Source: Paenibacillus sp. SZ31
GTDB lineage: Bacteria > Bacillota > Bacilli > Paenibacillales > Paenibacillaceae
Assembly: GCF_012912005.1 (NCBI RefSeq)
Contig: NZ_JABBEA010000014.1
Location: 62,001-126,000, forward strand
DNA: 64,000 nt
Direction: 5' to 3'
The position numbers and the translations under genes were made by a program. Each line of letters starts with the position of its first letter. Position 1 is the stretch's first letter. Positions 43,002 through 53,425 of the stretch are shown here, one piece after another. The notes beneath the pieces were generated by a model. It ran no database searches and was not told the DNA's origin. It was given only the letters and a program-made list of their open reading frames with translations.

Positions 43002-44639
43002 TTGAGAAAATCTTGGATTTCGATGTTGTTTCTGGTCTTTGCTTCGATGGCTTTGTTGTCCGCATGCAGTTCATCCGAGGAATCGGGTGGAAGTAGCGAC
43101 GGTAGCGGGGAGAGCGGCGGTCCTGTAACCATGACCCTCTTTGCTCCGCAAGGCAAAGCGTCCATGGAAGAGAATGAATTCACCCAATTTATCGAAGACA
43201 AGTTCGACGTTACCCTAAAATGGGATCTGGCCCCAACGGACGCTTTGCAGGATCGCAGACAATTACTGCTGGCTAGTGGTGATTATCCCGAAGTGTTTCT
43301 TCACGGCAAGTTCACCACCTCAGATCTTCAAACCTATGGAAAACAGGGCGTGTTCCTTCCGCTACAAGATCTGATTCAGGAGTATGGTCCGAATCTGACC
43401 AAGATTATGGAAGAGAAGCCATACTTCAAAGAAGCTATTACGGCACCGGATGGCAACATCTATGCGCTGCCGATCTTCAATGAATGTTACCACTGTACGT
43501 ATGCACAGAAATACTGGATCAACACGGAGTGGCTTGATAATTTGGGCCTGAAAATGCCAACCACAACTGATGAACTGTATACCGTTCTGAAGGCGTTTAA
43601 GACACAAGATCCAAACGGTAACGGGAAAGCGGACGAGATTCCACTTACAGGCGCACCGAACAAGTATGTATGGAATGGCAACATTGATGCCTACCTGATG
43701 AATAGCTTTATATACAATGACAACGACAAATATCTGATCGTGAACGATGGCAAGGTGAGTTTTGCCGCCAATCAGGAAGGCTGGAAGAAAGGGCTGGAGT
43801 ACATGAACAAGCTCTATGCAGATGGCCTGATTGATCCGGCTTCCTTTACACAGAATGATCAGGCAATTGGACAGCTGGGGAACAAGGAAGGCGATGAAGT
43901 GGTCGGCTCCATTACAACGGCGCTGGTCAGTTATCTCGTGAATACTTATGACAAAGACATCACCCGTCACCAGCACTGGGAGATCGTTCCTCCATTGAAA
44001 GGACCAGATGGAGTGCAGACGACAGGCGCCACGCAGAGCGTAGGTGAGTTTGAGTTTGCCATTACGAACAAAGCGACAGAAGCACAGCAGATTGCCGCCA
44101 TCAAAATCGTAGACTACATGTTCAGTGAAGAAGGTGCGCTGTACGCGGAGTATGGACCAACTGAAGGAAAAGGCTGGAAGAAGGCAGATGCCGATGAGAA
44201 AAACATCAATGGTGAGCCGGCCAAATACAGCTACTACAACCTGCCTGAGCGTGATCCAAACGTTGTTGTGAACGAGAGTTGGTCACAGATCGGAGCACAT
44301 GACTTGTCCAACACGTTCCGTAATCTGTTTGCGGAAGGACAGAATCCTTTAGAAGCAGAGGGTTATGGTACACGTCTGGCTCAAGCTACCAATGTGTATG
44401 AACCTTATGCACCCAAAGAAGTATACCCTGCGAACGTATTTATTCGTCCAGAGGATACGGAATCAGCTGCACAACTGACTACGGCCATCAAGGATTATGT
44501 GCAGACGAATATGGCACAGTTCATTATTGGCAGCAAGAGCATTGAAAAGGAATGGGATTCGTATGTCAAAGGCTTTGATGGTCTCGGACTGAGTAATTAC
44601 CTTGAGATCTACCAGCGTGCCATTGAGAAGAATCAATAA
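43002..44639 (+). CDS. lplA: Extracellular sugar-binding lipoprotein, LplA type
   Basis: 545 residues starting at TTG 43002, behind the strong AAGGAGGAG site. Signal peptide with lipobox LLSAC, lipidated Cys22, followed by a Ser/Gly/Glu-rich tether. The mature part is a large family-1 solute-binding protein; ending SNYLEIYQRAIEKNQ is typical of LplA/YtcQ proteins, which bind plant-type oligosaccharides. Placed after both permeases. Ligand unknown; adjacent fucosidase, galactosidase and mannosidase genes point to a branched oligosaccharide. Confidence 0.92.
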   Translation: MRKSWISMLFLVFASMALLSACSSSEESGGSSDGSGESGGPVTMTLFAPQGKASMEENEFTQFIEDKFDVTLKWDLAPTDALQDRRQLLLASGDYPEVFLHGKFTTSDLQTYGKQGVFLPLQDLIQEYGPNLTKIMEEKPYFKEAITAPDGNIYALPIFNECYHCTYAQKYWINTEWLDNLGLKMPTTTDELYTVLKAFKTQDPNGNGKADEIPLTGAPNKYVWNGNIDAYLMNSFIYNDNDKYLIVNDGKVSFAANQEGWKKGLEYMNKLYADGLIDPASFTQNDQAIGQLGNKEGDEVVGSITTALVSYLVNTYDKDITRHQHWEIVPPLKGPDGVQTTGATQSVGEFEFAITNKATEAQQIAAIKIVDYMFSEEGALYAEYGPTEGKGWKKADADEKNINGEPAKYSYYNLPERDPNVVVNESWSQIGAHDLSNTFRNLFAEGQNPLEAEGYGTRLAQATNVYEPYAPKEVYPANVFIRPEDTESAAQLTTAIKDYVQTNMAQFIIGSKSIEKEWDSYVKGFDGLGLSNYLEIYQRAIEKNQ

Positions 44640-44658
44640 TTGAAGGATTCAATATAGA

Positions 44659-44697
44659 GGCTGTCCCGTCTGTCACCCGTGACCGGGACGGTCTTCT
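44659..44697 (+). terminator. Terminator of the transporter operon
   Basis: GTCCCG-TCT-GTCAC and GTGAC-CGGGAC form an interrupted stem followed by GGTCTTCTCCT. The T-run is weak. Confidence 0.5.
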
Positions 44698-44700
44698 CCT

Positions 44701-44728
44701 ATGACAACCCCACGTCATCCGATATAAT
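44701..44728 (+). promoter_or_regulatory. Candidate promoter of the membrane AraC sensor gene
   Basis: ATGACA (44701-44706), a 16-base spacer, then TATAAT (44723-44728). Confidence 0.45.
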
Positions 44729-44814
44729 GTACTGAATATTTATGGAAAATTAGCGATCAGCACAGATGTTTGTCGTCATTCAGCATGAACAGTAACGGTG
44801 GGGGGATCTCGGAG

Positions 44815-47034
44815 ATGAACAACAATTGGTTTAGACGTTTGCTGTTATCGTATCTGCCTGTTTTCTTTATTGTGACGACCATTCTATTCTTTATTTTCTT
44901 TCAAGTATTCAATGAACAGAACCGCAGAGAAGCGCTCAAGGCCAATGAATTTCTGGCCTCTCAGGTCACGCAATATCTGGACAACTCCCTGCGTTCCATC
45001 GACTTCAAGGTACTGCGTGAGATTTTGACCAACCCTAACTTGAAGAATTATTTCTCGGTATCTGGCAGCGATGATGTGTATGCCGGCATTCAGGCGGTCC
45101 AGGTGGTTGATGAATTGAAAATAGAGTATCCGCTGATTGATTCAATTTATCTCGTTCGATACGGGGATGGCACGGTCTTCAGTAACGGGAAGGCTGTTCC
45201 GATTGAAGAGTTCCCGGATGCAGACTTTATTGCAGATAGCCGGTCAAGGGATGAACAGAAGTGGGCAGGGGCACGAGCGTTCCGAGCTTTTCCTTCGCAA
45301 GCGACGGAGCAGGTGATTACGATTGTGCGAACTGTAGGAAACGGCAAAGGACTTGTGGTGACAAACGTGGACCTAAGTACCCTGAGGAAATCCATTATGC
45401 AGATGTATGATCCGGAATTTACGTTTGTGAACATCTTCAACCGTTCGGGCGGCAATCTGTGGGATAGCAGCATGCCAGGAGGGGTTGCAGCTTATACTAA
45501 AACCACGTCGGGAGAAGTCTTCTCCGAATTTACGTCGAGTTATAGTGGTTGGAAGGTGCAGACAGGTCTTAACAATGGAAAAATCGTCAAATGGACGCTG
45601 CAATTTTATAATATCTGGTTTGCCTTTGCTGTAGTGGTTGTGTTGATTGGTGTGGTGTGGGTGATCTATGTTACCCGCAGAAACTACAAGCCGATTCAGC
45701 AGATTGTCACGTTAATTCAGACCGTCTCTTCGCAGAAGCAATCGGGGCTCAACTATGGCAAGGAGAATGAGTTTCGATTCATCCATACAACGCTGGAACG
45801 CATGATTGATCAGACGAGACAATATCAGGAGGAGCACGAAGAGAATCTGATTTTGCAGAAAAAAATGTTCTTTCAGGAGTTGCTGGAGGGCACACGAGAC
45901 TTTACGAGCACGGAGCTGACAGCGGAGATGAAGAAGTTCAAACTGCCTGAGCTGGAGCATCATTGGGCCGTCATGGTAGTTGAAATGGATCGGTATGATG
46001 CATTTGTGACGGAGTATCATGATCAGGACCAATCCCTCTTGAAATTTGTGTTATCCAGTATCCTGCAGGAGAGTGCGCGTCATGAAGGAACGGAAGTATG
46101 GGCTGAATGGATCTCCGATCAGCGTTTGTACGCCATCCTCTGGATTCCGGCAATGGAACAGGCCGAGGAGACCGAGCACCGATTGCTGGCTGGTTATCTG
46201 GACAGAATCGATCAGTATCTGAACTTCACTGTGACCATTGGTGTTGGTCGGGTCGCTGTTGATATTCGGGGGTTGAGAGCTTCATTGAAAGAAGCTGTGC
46301 ACGCGCTGGAGTACAAGGCTGTACTGGGCATAAATCGCATCATTCCGTGTAGTGATGTGCCGAATTCGACCAATGATGTGTATGAGTTTCTGAAGACCAT
46401 CTCACTGCTGGTGCAGGCGATGCGTTTATCGGACGATGTGTGGGAAAAGCATTTTGAGAGACTGTTTGAACAAATCAGTGAGTCCGTTCTGTCCCGTCAG
46501 GAGATTATGAATACGATCCAATTGTTATTTCAACATTACAATCGGGAATTCGCCGAACTTCCACGAGAGTATCAGGAGTCATGGGCCGCTATATTCACCC
46601 CACTTCTTCCAAGGCTGGAGGGCTGGGAGACGTTAGACGATCTGCGTGAGCTGTGCTGGGAAGGGTTCAGAGAACTGGCGTTGCAGATGCAGACACTGCA
46701 CTGTTCCCGAAAACACAGATCACATATTCTGGAGATTCGCAAATACATCGAAGAGCATTACAACAATCCTGATCTGTCACTGAACTACCTTAGTGATCTA
46801 TTCGATATTAATCCGAAGTATCTGAGTAAGCTTTTCAAGGATGAGATTGGGGAGAAGTTTGTGGATCTGCTCATTAGTCATCGCATTGAAAAAGCCAAGC
46901 TGCTCATGCAGGAGACGGATAAGGCTATTCAGGAGATCAGTGAGGAAGTGGGTTACACGAACTATAATTCCTTCAACCGGGCTTTCAAGAACGTGGTGGG
47001 TGTGGCACCAAGTGACTACCGCAAAGCCATGTGA
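44815..47034 (+). CDS. Membrane-bound AraC-family sensor-regulator
   Basis: 739 residues from ATG 44815 (GGGGGG and CGGAG upstream; ATG 44785 has no ribosome site). One membrane segment at about 8-32, an extracellular Cache-like region (about 35-265), a second membrane segment (about 275-300), a cytoplasmic linker and GGDEF-like degenerate region, and a C-terminal AraC double HTH (about 640-738, with LNYLSDLFDINPKYLSKLFKD and EEVGYTNYNSFNRAFKNVVG). It senses something outside the cell without a kinase. Position right after the LplBCA transporter and before GH3/GH38 suggests it controls this locus. Confidence 0.9.
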   Translation: MNNNWFRRLLLSYLPVFFIVTTILFFIFFQVFNEQNRREALKANEFLASQVTQYLDNSLRSIDFKVLREILTNPNLKNYFSVSGSDDVYAGIQAVQVVDELKIEYPLIDSIYLVRYGDGTVFSNGKAVPIEEFPDADFIADSRSRDEQKWAGARAFRAFPSQATEQVITIVRTVGNGKGLVVTNVDLSTLRKSIMQMYDPEFTFVNIFNRSGGNLWDSSMPGGVAAYTKTTSGEVFSEFTSSYSGWKVQTGLNNGKIVKWTLQFYNIWFAFAVVVVLIGVVWVIYVTRRNYKPIQQIVTLIQTVSSQKQSGLNYGKENEFRFIHTTLERMIDQTRQYQEEHEENLILQKKMFFQELLEGTRDFTSTELTAEMKKFKLPELEHHWAVMVVEMDRYDAFVTEYHDQDQSLLKFVLSSILQESARHEGTEVWAEWISDQRLYAILWIPAMEQAEETEHRLLAGYLDRIDQYLNFTVTIGVGRVAVDIRGLRASLKEAVHALEYKAVLGINRIIPCSDVPNSTNDVYEFLKTISLLVQAMRLSDDVWEKHFERLFEQISESVLSRQEIMNTIQLLFQHYNREFAELPREYQESWAAIFTPLLPRLEGWETLDDLRELCWEGFRELALQMQTLHCSRKHRSHILEIRKYIEEHYNNPDLSLNYLSDLFDINPKYLSKLFKDEIGEKFVDLLISHRIEKAKLLMQETDKAIQEISEEVGYTNYNSFNRAFKNVVGVAPSDYRKAM

Positions 47035-47079
47035 GTGCATGCGCCTAACTAATTCCGAACGCATAAGGAGAATGTGCAT

Positions 47080-49392
47080 ATGGACTATAAAGATGCTTCG
47101 CTTCCCATTCAGGAACGGGTTCAGGATCTGATCGGACGGATGAAAACGGCAGAGAAGATTGGACAACTCATTCAGCCGATGGGGTGGAAGACGTATGATA
47201 AAGCACCTGATGGTACAGTACAGGTGACGGAAGAGTTCAAAGCGGACATTGAACAGGGCGGTGTCGGTTCTCTGTATGGTGTGCTCCGGGCCGATCCATG
47301 GACTGAAGTGACGCTGGAAACGGGGCTTACCCCACGGCAGGGAGCCGTTGCCACGAATGTTATTCAACAGTATGCCATGGAGCATTCCCGGCTGGGCATT
47401 CCCATTTTGTTCGGGGAAGAGTGTTCCCACGGGCATATGGCGATCGGGGCGACAGTATTTCCGGTACCGTTAATGGTGGGTAGCACGTGGAATATGGAGT
47501 TATACCGCAAGATGTGTGAAGCCATCGCTGTGGAGACCCGGAGCCAGGGGGGAGCGGCAACGTATTCCCCGGTGCTTGATGTGGTACGTGACCCGAGATG
47601 GGGACGGACAGAGGAATGTTTTGCCGAAGACCCATACCTAATCGGTGAATTTGCAGTAGAAGCCATGAAGGGACTACAGGGTGATCGGCTCGACTCCAAC
47701 CAGACGATTGTCGCTACACTTAAGCATTTTGCGGCTTATGGCAGCTCAGAGGGTGGACGTAATGCAGCACCTGTGCATATGGGATTACGTGAATTACATG
47801 AAATAGATCTGTTGCCGTTCAAAAAAGCAGTGGAAGCCGGGGGTTGTTCCGTCATGACCGCTTATAACGAGATAGATGGCGTACCGTGCACGTCCAGTAC
47901 GTATCTGCTGAATGACCTTCTGCGCGAGCAGTGGGGTTTTGAGGGATTTGTCATTACTGATTTTGGTGCCATTCAGATGCTGGTTCATGGACATAACACC
48001 GCCGAGAACGGGGAGCAGGCCGTGGCACAGTCCCTTCAGGCAGGTGTAGACATGGAGATGTCCGGGTACATGTACCGCAAACATCTTGGTCAGGCGCTTG
48101 AGCAGGGATTGATCAAAGAGAAGGATCTGGACTTGGCTGTGTGGCGAGTGCTGGAGATGAAATTCAGACTTGGGCTATTTGAAAAGCCTTTCGTTGATCC
48201 AGAGTTTGCAGAGCGGGTTATTGGATGTGAAGATCATATTCAGCTGGCAAGGGAAGTTGCACAAGAGGGGATTGTTTTACTGAAAAATGAGGGAAATACT
48301 CTTCCGCTTGCCAAAACAGGTCCAAAGCTAGCTGTCATTGGTCCGAACGCGAACCATATCTATAACCAGCTTGGGGACTATACCTCGCCACAGCCGAGAG
48401 AACAGATCGTCACCGTACTGGATGGCATTACGCGCAAGCTTGGCGCGGATTCGGGGCAGGTGCTGTACGCACCTGGCTGCCGGATTAAAGGCGATTCCAG
48501 AGAGGGCTTTGCACAAGCGCTCGTCTGTGCGGAACAGGCCGATGTCATCGTGATGGTGATGGGTGGTTCCAGCGCCCGCGATTTTGGTGAAGGTACGATC
48601 GATTTGCGGACAGGTGCTTCAATGGTGACCGATGATCCTTGGAACGACATGGAGTGTGGTGAGGGCATTGACCGGGCTTCCCTGAATCTCATGGGTGTTC
48701 AATTAGAGCTGGTGCAGGAGGTACATAGGCTGGGGAAACCCGTTATCGTGGTGTATATTAACGGACGCCCCATTGCTGAACCTTGGATTGATGAGCATGT
48801 CCATGCGATTGTGGAAGCGTGGTACCCCGGACAGGAAGGTGGTAACGCGATTGCGGATATTCTGTTTGGCGATGTGAATCCATCTGGCCGCCTTACCGTC
48901 TCCATTCCCAAGCATGTTGGGCAACTTCCGGTCTACTATCATGCCAAACGCACTCGTGGCAAACGGTATCTGGAGATGGATCTGGCGCCGCAGTACCCGT
49001 TTGGATATGGACTGAGCTACACCGAATTCAAATACGAGAATGTAAGAGTAATGCCAGAAATCATCGGCCCGGACGATGAAGCTCAGGTGATGGTTGAAGT
49101 CACGAATACCGGAGCGGTTGCGGGAAGCGAGGTTGTGCAGTTGTACATCACGGATGTGTCGGCTTCGGTTACGCGGGCTGAAATGTCACTTAAGGGTTTT
49201 CGTAAAATTCATCTGAAGCCAGGACAGACCCAGACCGTTACATTCCCTGTGCAAAAAGAACACCTCGCACTGATCGACTCTCGTCTCCAGTCTGTCGTAG
49301 AACCGGGTGAATTCAGGCTCATGGTTGGCCGCAATTCTATGGATTGGACCGCCTGCAGTCTGCACATCCAGAAGGTGGGGGTGGAGGTATGA
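47080..49392 (+). CDS. GH3 beta-glucosidase, canonical domain order
   Basis: 770 residues in the usual BglX order: catalytic barrel (about 10-340; KHFAAYGSSEGGRN; nucleophile Asp294 in VITDFGA), alpha/beta sandwich (about 380-620; LLKNEGNTLPL) and a fibronectin-III-like domain (about 650-755). ATAAGGAG is nine bases from ATG 47080. No signal peptide. It overlaps the GH38 gene by four bases (ATGA). GH3 enzymes of this type release terminal glucose, xylose or GlcNAc; specificity cannot be read here. Confidence 0.93.
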   Translation: MDYKDASLPIQERVQDLIGRMKTAEKIGQLIQPMGWKTYDKAPDGTVQVTEEFKADIEQGGVGSLYGVLRADPWTEVTLETGLTPRQGAVATNVIQQYAMEHSRLGIPILFGEECSHGHMAIGATVFPVPLMVGSTWNMELYRKMCEAIAVETRSQGGAATYSPVLDVVRDPRWGRTEECFAEDPYLIGEFAVEAMKGLQGDRLDSNQTIVATLKHFAAYGSSEGGRNAAPVHMGLRELHEIDLLPFKKAVEAGGCSVMTAYNEIDGVPCTSSTYLLNDLLREQWGFEGFVITDFGAIQMLVHGHNTAENGEQAVAQSLQAGVDMEMSGYMYRKHLGQALEQGLIKEKDLDLAVWRVLEMKFRLGLFEKPFVDPEFAERVIGCEDHIQLAREVAQEGIVLLKNEGNTLPLAKTGPKLAVIGPNANHIYNQLGDYTSPQPREQIVTVLDGITRKLGADSGQVLYAPGCRIKGDSREGFAQALVCAEQADVIVMVMGGSSARDFGEGTIDLRTGASMVTDDPWNDMECGEGIDRASLNLMGVQLELVQEVHRLGKPVIVVYINGRPIAEPWIDEHVHAIVEAWYPGQEGGNAIADILFGDVNPSGRLTVSIPKHVGQLPVYYHAKRTRGKRYLEMDLAPQYPFGYGLSYTEFKYENVRVMPEIIGPDDEAQVMVEVTNTGAVAGSEVVQLYITDVSASVTRAEMSLKGFRKIHLKPGQTQTVTFPVQKEHLALIDSRLQSVVEPGEFRLMVGRNSMDWTACSLHIQKVGVEV

Positions 49393-52300
49393 TTCGAATT
49401 CAGCGATTCATCGAAGATCTGAAGCAGCGGCAATGGCTGGATACGATCGAGCTTCCAGCGTGGGAGATGCAGAGGGCCAGATACATTCGGCCAGGGGAAT
49501 ACGAGTACGAGCAGGGATATGAAAATGAAGATGAGCAGGCAGACAAGGCCATGCAAAGCTTGAATCCGCTGAACAGCGTACACGGCACGACGTATTTTCT
49601 GAGTAATCGTGTGGAGATTCCGGCGGAATGGCAAGATCAAGCTGTTGGGCTAATCTTCGAGGCTGGAGGAGAAGGGCTGCTGAAGGTGAATGGCTTACCT
49701 TATCATGGACTGGACCGGAACCACGGATTCGTACCCCTGCCGAGAAGTCGGGTAGGTGATACGCCGCAGTTGGAGATTGAACTCTACGATCCGATTCCCG
49801 AGCCGCAGGATCCACTCAACAGACAAGCCGTTATTCAGCCGCCTATTCAGGGCATTCGGGCAGCACTGGTTCATGTTAATCAGCCTTTGCAGAGCCTAAT
49901 GTACAGCGTGACGGTACTCGCCGAGTCGCTCCGGGCATATAACGAGAAGGAACCCAAGCGGATGGCACTTGTTCAAGCCATTCATCAGGTGATGGATGAC
50001 ATGTACAATGACCCGAACCGCTGGAGTGATGCAGCCTGGATACAGAACTTTGAACATGGATTAGTACAGTCGGTACAGCAGGAAGACCCGGAGGAGTATA
50101 GAAGTGGCTTCATGCATCTGGTTGGACAATCCCATATTGATATTGCCTGGCTGTGGCCTGTACGTGAGACGGTTCGCAAGTCCAGTCGCACGTTCTCGAC
50201 CATGTGTACGTTGATGGACACATACCCGGATTTTGTGTATTCCCAGAGCCAGCCGCAGTTGTATGCCTTCGTGAAGGATAATTACCCGGAGCTGTACAAG
50301 CGTGTTAAAGCCCGCATTGCCGAAGGACGCTGGGAATTGGTTGGAGGCATGTGGGTGGAGCCGGATCTGAATATTCCGAGTGGAGAATCGTTGGTTCGGC
50401 AGATTTTGTATGGACAGAACTTCTACCAGGCGGAATTTGGCAAGCGCTCCAACATCGAGTGGCTACCGGATACCTTCGGCTACTGTGCTTCTTTGCCGCA
50501 GATGCTGAAGCTTGCGGATATTCCTTATTTTATGACCACCAAGCTGAATTGGAATGATACCAATGCGTTTCCTTATGACCTCTTCGACTGGGTAGGCATT
50601 GATGGTACTTCGGTGCTTGCGTATCTGAACCATGGCGTGAATGAGCATACGCGTCCCAAAGATGTGGATGAACATTGGCAATCATTTAAACAAAAAGATG
50701 TGCACCCTGAGCAAATGTTGCTTTACGGACATGGCGATGGTGGTGGTGGAGTAACCAATGAGATGGTAGAGTTTGCGGAGCGATCCCACTTGATGGTGGG
50801 ACAGCCAATCAGCAAATTCAGCACAGCTGGCGCTTTTTTTGAAGACATATCATTAAATAATCCGACGTTGCCAAAATGGCACGGGGACTTGTATCTGGAA
50901 CTGCATCGCGGAACTTACACAACCCATGCAAGGAACAAACGTAGCAACCGTAAGGCAGAGGTATTATATCGGGAAGCGGAGATCTGGGGGCAATTTGCCG
51001 GGGCTTACGCCATACACACGAAGAATGATCTGGATGAAGGCTGGAAGTTGATTATGCTCAACCAATTCCATGACATTATTCCGGGAACGTCGATTCCTGA
51101 AGTTTACGTAACGTCCACCGAGGAATACACGAAGGTATTTGCACTGGGTACATCCGCACTGCGGGAAACGCTGGATACCCTTGCGGAGAACATTGCAACA
51201 GATGAAGTCGATGGTCTCCCCTATATTATATTCAACAGCCTCGGCTGGAAACGCGGAGAAAATATCACCATTACAGGGGATGCTCACCTCGCCAGGATGG
51301 CTGCATTTGATCGTCAAGGAAACCGTCTGGCCTGTGATCTTGAACAAAAGGAAGACAAGTATACGTTGCTCGTGCATGTTCCGTCGATTCCTGCTTTTGG
51401 GTATACAACCATATGGCTGCGCGAAGCATCGGATGTTATCCTTCCAGTAAGGGAAGAAGAACAATTCCCTTCCATATGGGAAACCGAATTTTACACCCTT
51501 GAGTTCAATGACTTGGGAGAGATCACCCGATGGTATGACAAAACGGTAGGACGCGACTGGCTGAAGCCCGGTGATCGGGCGAATGAGTGGCAGTTTTTCC
51601 ACGACAAACCGACGTACTGGGATGCATGGGATATCGATCCACGATTTGAATCCCAGCGAGCAGGTGCCGTGCAGTTGATCTCCAGAGAGGTTGTACAGCG
51701 CGGGGATACGCGAGATGTACTACGTTTTGTATGGAGGCTGAATCAGTCGGAGATCAGCCAGGATGTCATTTTACATCGCCACCAGCGGCGTGTTGATTTC
51801 CATACGAAAGTGAACTGGAAGGAGAGCCATAAGCTGCTCAAGGTGGCCTTTCCGGTGGATCTGTTGGCAGCCAAAGCAGCCTATGAGATTCCATTTGGAG
51901 CGTTGGAGCGTCCAACTCATAACAACACCAGTTGGGAACAGGCGCAGTTCGAGGTCTGTGGGCATCGTTGGGCGGATATCTCGGAGGGCAATAGCGGTGT
52001 GAGTTTGCTGAATGATTGCAAGTACGGATACGACATCAAGGATCGGACGATCCGCCTGTCCCTGCTTCGTGCCCCGAAATGGCCGGATGAACATGCCGAT
52101 CAGGGCGATCATGAATTCACGTACTCGATCCTGCCCCACCAGGGCGATTGGCGACAAGCTGCCGTCGTTCGCCGGGCGATGGAGCTTAATTATCCGGTGG
52201 AAGTTGTGGCAGCGAGTCAGTCTTCCGGTCACTTGCCAGCTGAACATGCTTGGGTTCAGTTCCGTAGTGAGCATGTCATTCTAGATGCTATTAAGGCTGC

Positions 52301-52520
52301 GGAAGATGGCTCGGGAACGGTGCTGCGTTTCTACGAATCATCAGGAGGTCGGGAAACGGTACAGGTTCAGTGGGCTGAAAAGGAAATCAAAGCGTCCATC
52401 ATTAATCTGCTGGAGGATGAGATCCATCCGTTGGTTTGTCCGAACGGCACATTCGAACTGACATTCAAACCGTACGAAATTAAGTCGGTTAAACTTGTTC
52501 CAGTGAATCCAAATACGTAA
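49389..52520 (+). CDS. Alpha-mannosidase, GH38 (copy 2)
   Basis: 1043 residues. Zinc-site SHID at 248-251 (Ser replaces the Thr of copy 1), nucleophile Asp361 in WLPDTFGYC, and GDGGGGVTNEM. The start at 49389 overlaps the GH3 stop and follows GGTGGAGG. It shares full architecture with the mannosidase at 5383, including the HNNTSWEQAQFEVCGH-like C-terminal run (HRNTSWDQARFEVCGQ in the other), so they are paralogues. It is translationally coupled with GH3 and followed by two TIM-barrel genes. Confidence 0.95.
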   Translation: MIRIQRFIEDLKQRQWLDTIELPAWEMQRARYIRPGEYEYEQGYENEDEQADKAMQSLNPLNSVHGTTYFLSNRVEIPAEWQDQAVGLIFEAGGEGLLKVNGLPYHGLDRNHGFVPLPRSRVGDTPQLEIELYDPIPEPQDPLNRQAVIQPPIQGIRAALVHVNQPLQSLMYSVTVLAESLRAYNEKEPKRMALVQAIHQVMDDMYNDPNRWSDAAWIQNFEHGLVQSVQQEDPEEYRSGFMHLVGQSHIDIAWLWPVRETVRKSSRTFSTMCTLMDTYPDFVYSQSQPQLYAFVKDNYPELYKRVKARIAEGRWELVGGMWVEPDLNIPSGESLVRQILYGQNFYQAEFGKRSNIEWLPDTFGYCASLPQMLKLADIPYFMTTKLNWNDTNAFPYDLFDWVGIDGTSVLAYLNHGVNEHTRPKDVDEHWQSFKQKDVHPEQMLLYGHGDGGGGVTNEMVEFAERSHLMVGQPISKFSTAGAFFEDISLNNPTLPKWHGDLYLELHRGTYTTHARNKRSNRKAEVLYREAEIWGQFAGAYAIHTKNDLDEGWKLIMLNQFHDIIPGTSIPEVYVTSTEEYTKVFALGTSALRETLDTLAENIATDEVDGLPYIIFNSLGWKRGENITITGDAHLARMAAFDRQGNRLACDLEQKEDKYTLLVHVPSIPAFGYTTIWLREASDVILPVREEEQFPSIWETEFYTLEFNDLGEITRWYDKTVGRDWLKPGDRANEWQFFHDKPTYWDAWDIDPRFESQRAGAVQLISREVVQRGDTRDVLRFVWRLNQSEISQDVILHRHQRRVDFHTKVNWKESHKLLKVAFPVDLLAAKAAYEIPFGALERPTHNNTSWEQAQFEVCGHRWADISEGNSGVSLLNDCKYGYDIKDRTIRLSLLRAPKWPDEHADQGDHEFTYSILPHQGDWRQAAVVRRAMELNYPVEVVAASQSSGHLPAEHAWVQFRSEHVILDAIKAAEDGSGTVLRFYESSGGRETVQVQWAEKEIKASIINLLEDEIHPLVCPNGTFELTFKPYEIKSVKLVPVNPNT

Positions 52521-52537
52521 TCTTCAGGAGGTATGAC

Positions 52538-53413
52538 ATGAAATTAACGAATAAGATCGGTGTCATCGTGGATAGCTTTGGCGTAGGTGTACGGGAAGGG
52601 TTGAACAAAGCCAAAGACGTAGGTGCAGAAGGTGTGCAGATCTACGCCGTCAAGGGAGAGATGGACCCTGAAAATTTGTCACCTGCGGCGCGTAAAGAGT
52701 TGAAGAGTTACATCGATTCTCTGGGTCTTGAAATTTCAGCACTGGTTGGCGACCTGGGTGGACATGGTTTTCAGGTCAAGGAAGATAATCCGTGGAAAGT
52801 GGAGAAGTCGAAGCGGATAGTGGATCTGGCCCTTGATCTGGGCACCAACATCGTCACAACACATATCGGCATTGTTCCACACGACCCTTCATCGGAGGTG
52901 TATGCCACGCTGCACGCTGCTTGTGAGGAACTGGGCCAATACGCCAAAAGTGTTGGCGCATACTTTGCCATTGAGACAGGACCGGAAACGGCTGCTGACT
53001 TAAAAGGATTCCTGGATACGCTGTCGACCAACGGAGTATCGGTGAATTTTGACCCGGCGAATATGGTGATGGTGACCGGAGATGATCCGGCGCGGGGCGT
53101 TCATCTGCTTAAGGATTACATCGTACATACCCATGTGAAGGATGGTGTGCGGCTGAAGGAAGTTGACCCACGAGACGTATACGGAGCGGTCGGTTATGCC
53201 CCTATGGATCACGATAAGATTGCCGAGATGGTCTCTTCCGGGACTTTCTTCCGTGAGGTGCCGCTGGGCGAGGGTGGCGTTGATTTTGACGGATACTTTG
53301 CAGCGCTTCAGGAGATTGGTTACACCGGTTATCTGACAATTGAACGCGAGGTAGGTCATCAGCCGGAGCAGGACATTCGTAAGGCGGTTCAATTTATCCA
53401 ACAATATCGATAG
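52538..53413 (+). CDS. Sugar phosphate isomerase/epimerase-like TIM-barrel protein (copy 2, distinct subgroup)
   Basis: 291 residues. Metal ligands probably include Glu146 (AIETGPE), the Asp in NFDPAN, the His in VHTHVKD and the Glu in LTIEREVG. It is only distantly similar to the proteins at 36382 and 53426. TTCAGGAGG precedes the ATG, 17 bases after the GH38 stop, so it is in the same operon. A 3-epimerase, dehydratase or lyase role is possible. Confidence 0.85.
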   Translation: MKLTNKIGVIVDSFGVGVREGLNKAKDVGAEGVQIYAVKGEMDPENLSPAARKELKSYIDSLGLEISALVGDLGGHGFQVKEDNPWKVEKSKRIVDLALDLGTNIVTTHIGIVPHDPSSEVYATLHAACEELGQYAKSVGAYFAIETGPETAADLKGFLDTLSTNGVSVNFDPANMVMVTGDDPARGVHLLKDYIVHTHVKDGVRLKEVDPRDVYGAVGYAPMDHDKIAEMVSSGTFFREVPLGEGGVDFDGYFAALQEIGYTGYLTIEREVGHQPEQDIRKAVQFIQQYR

Positions 53414-53425
53414 GGAGCTGAGCAG

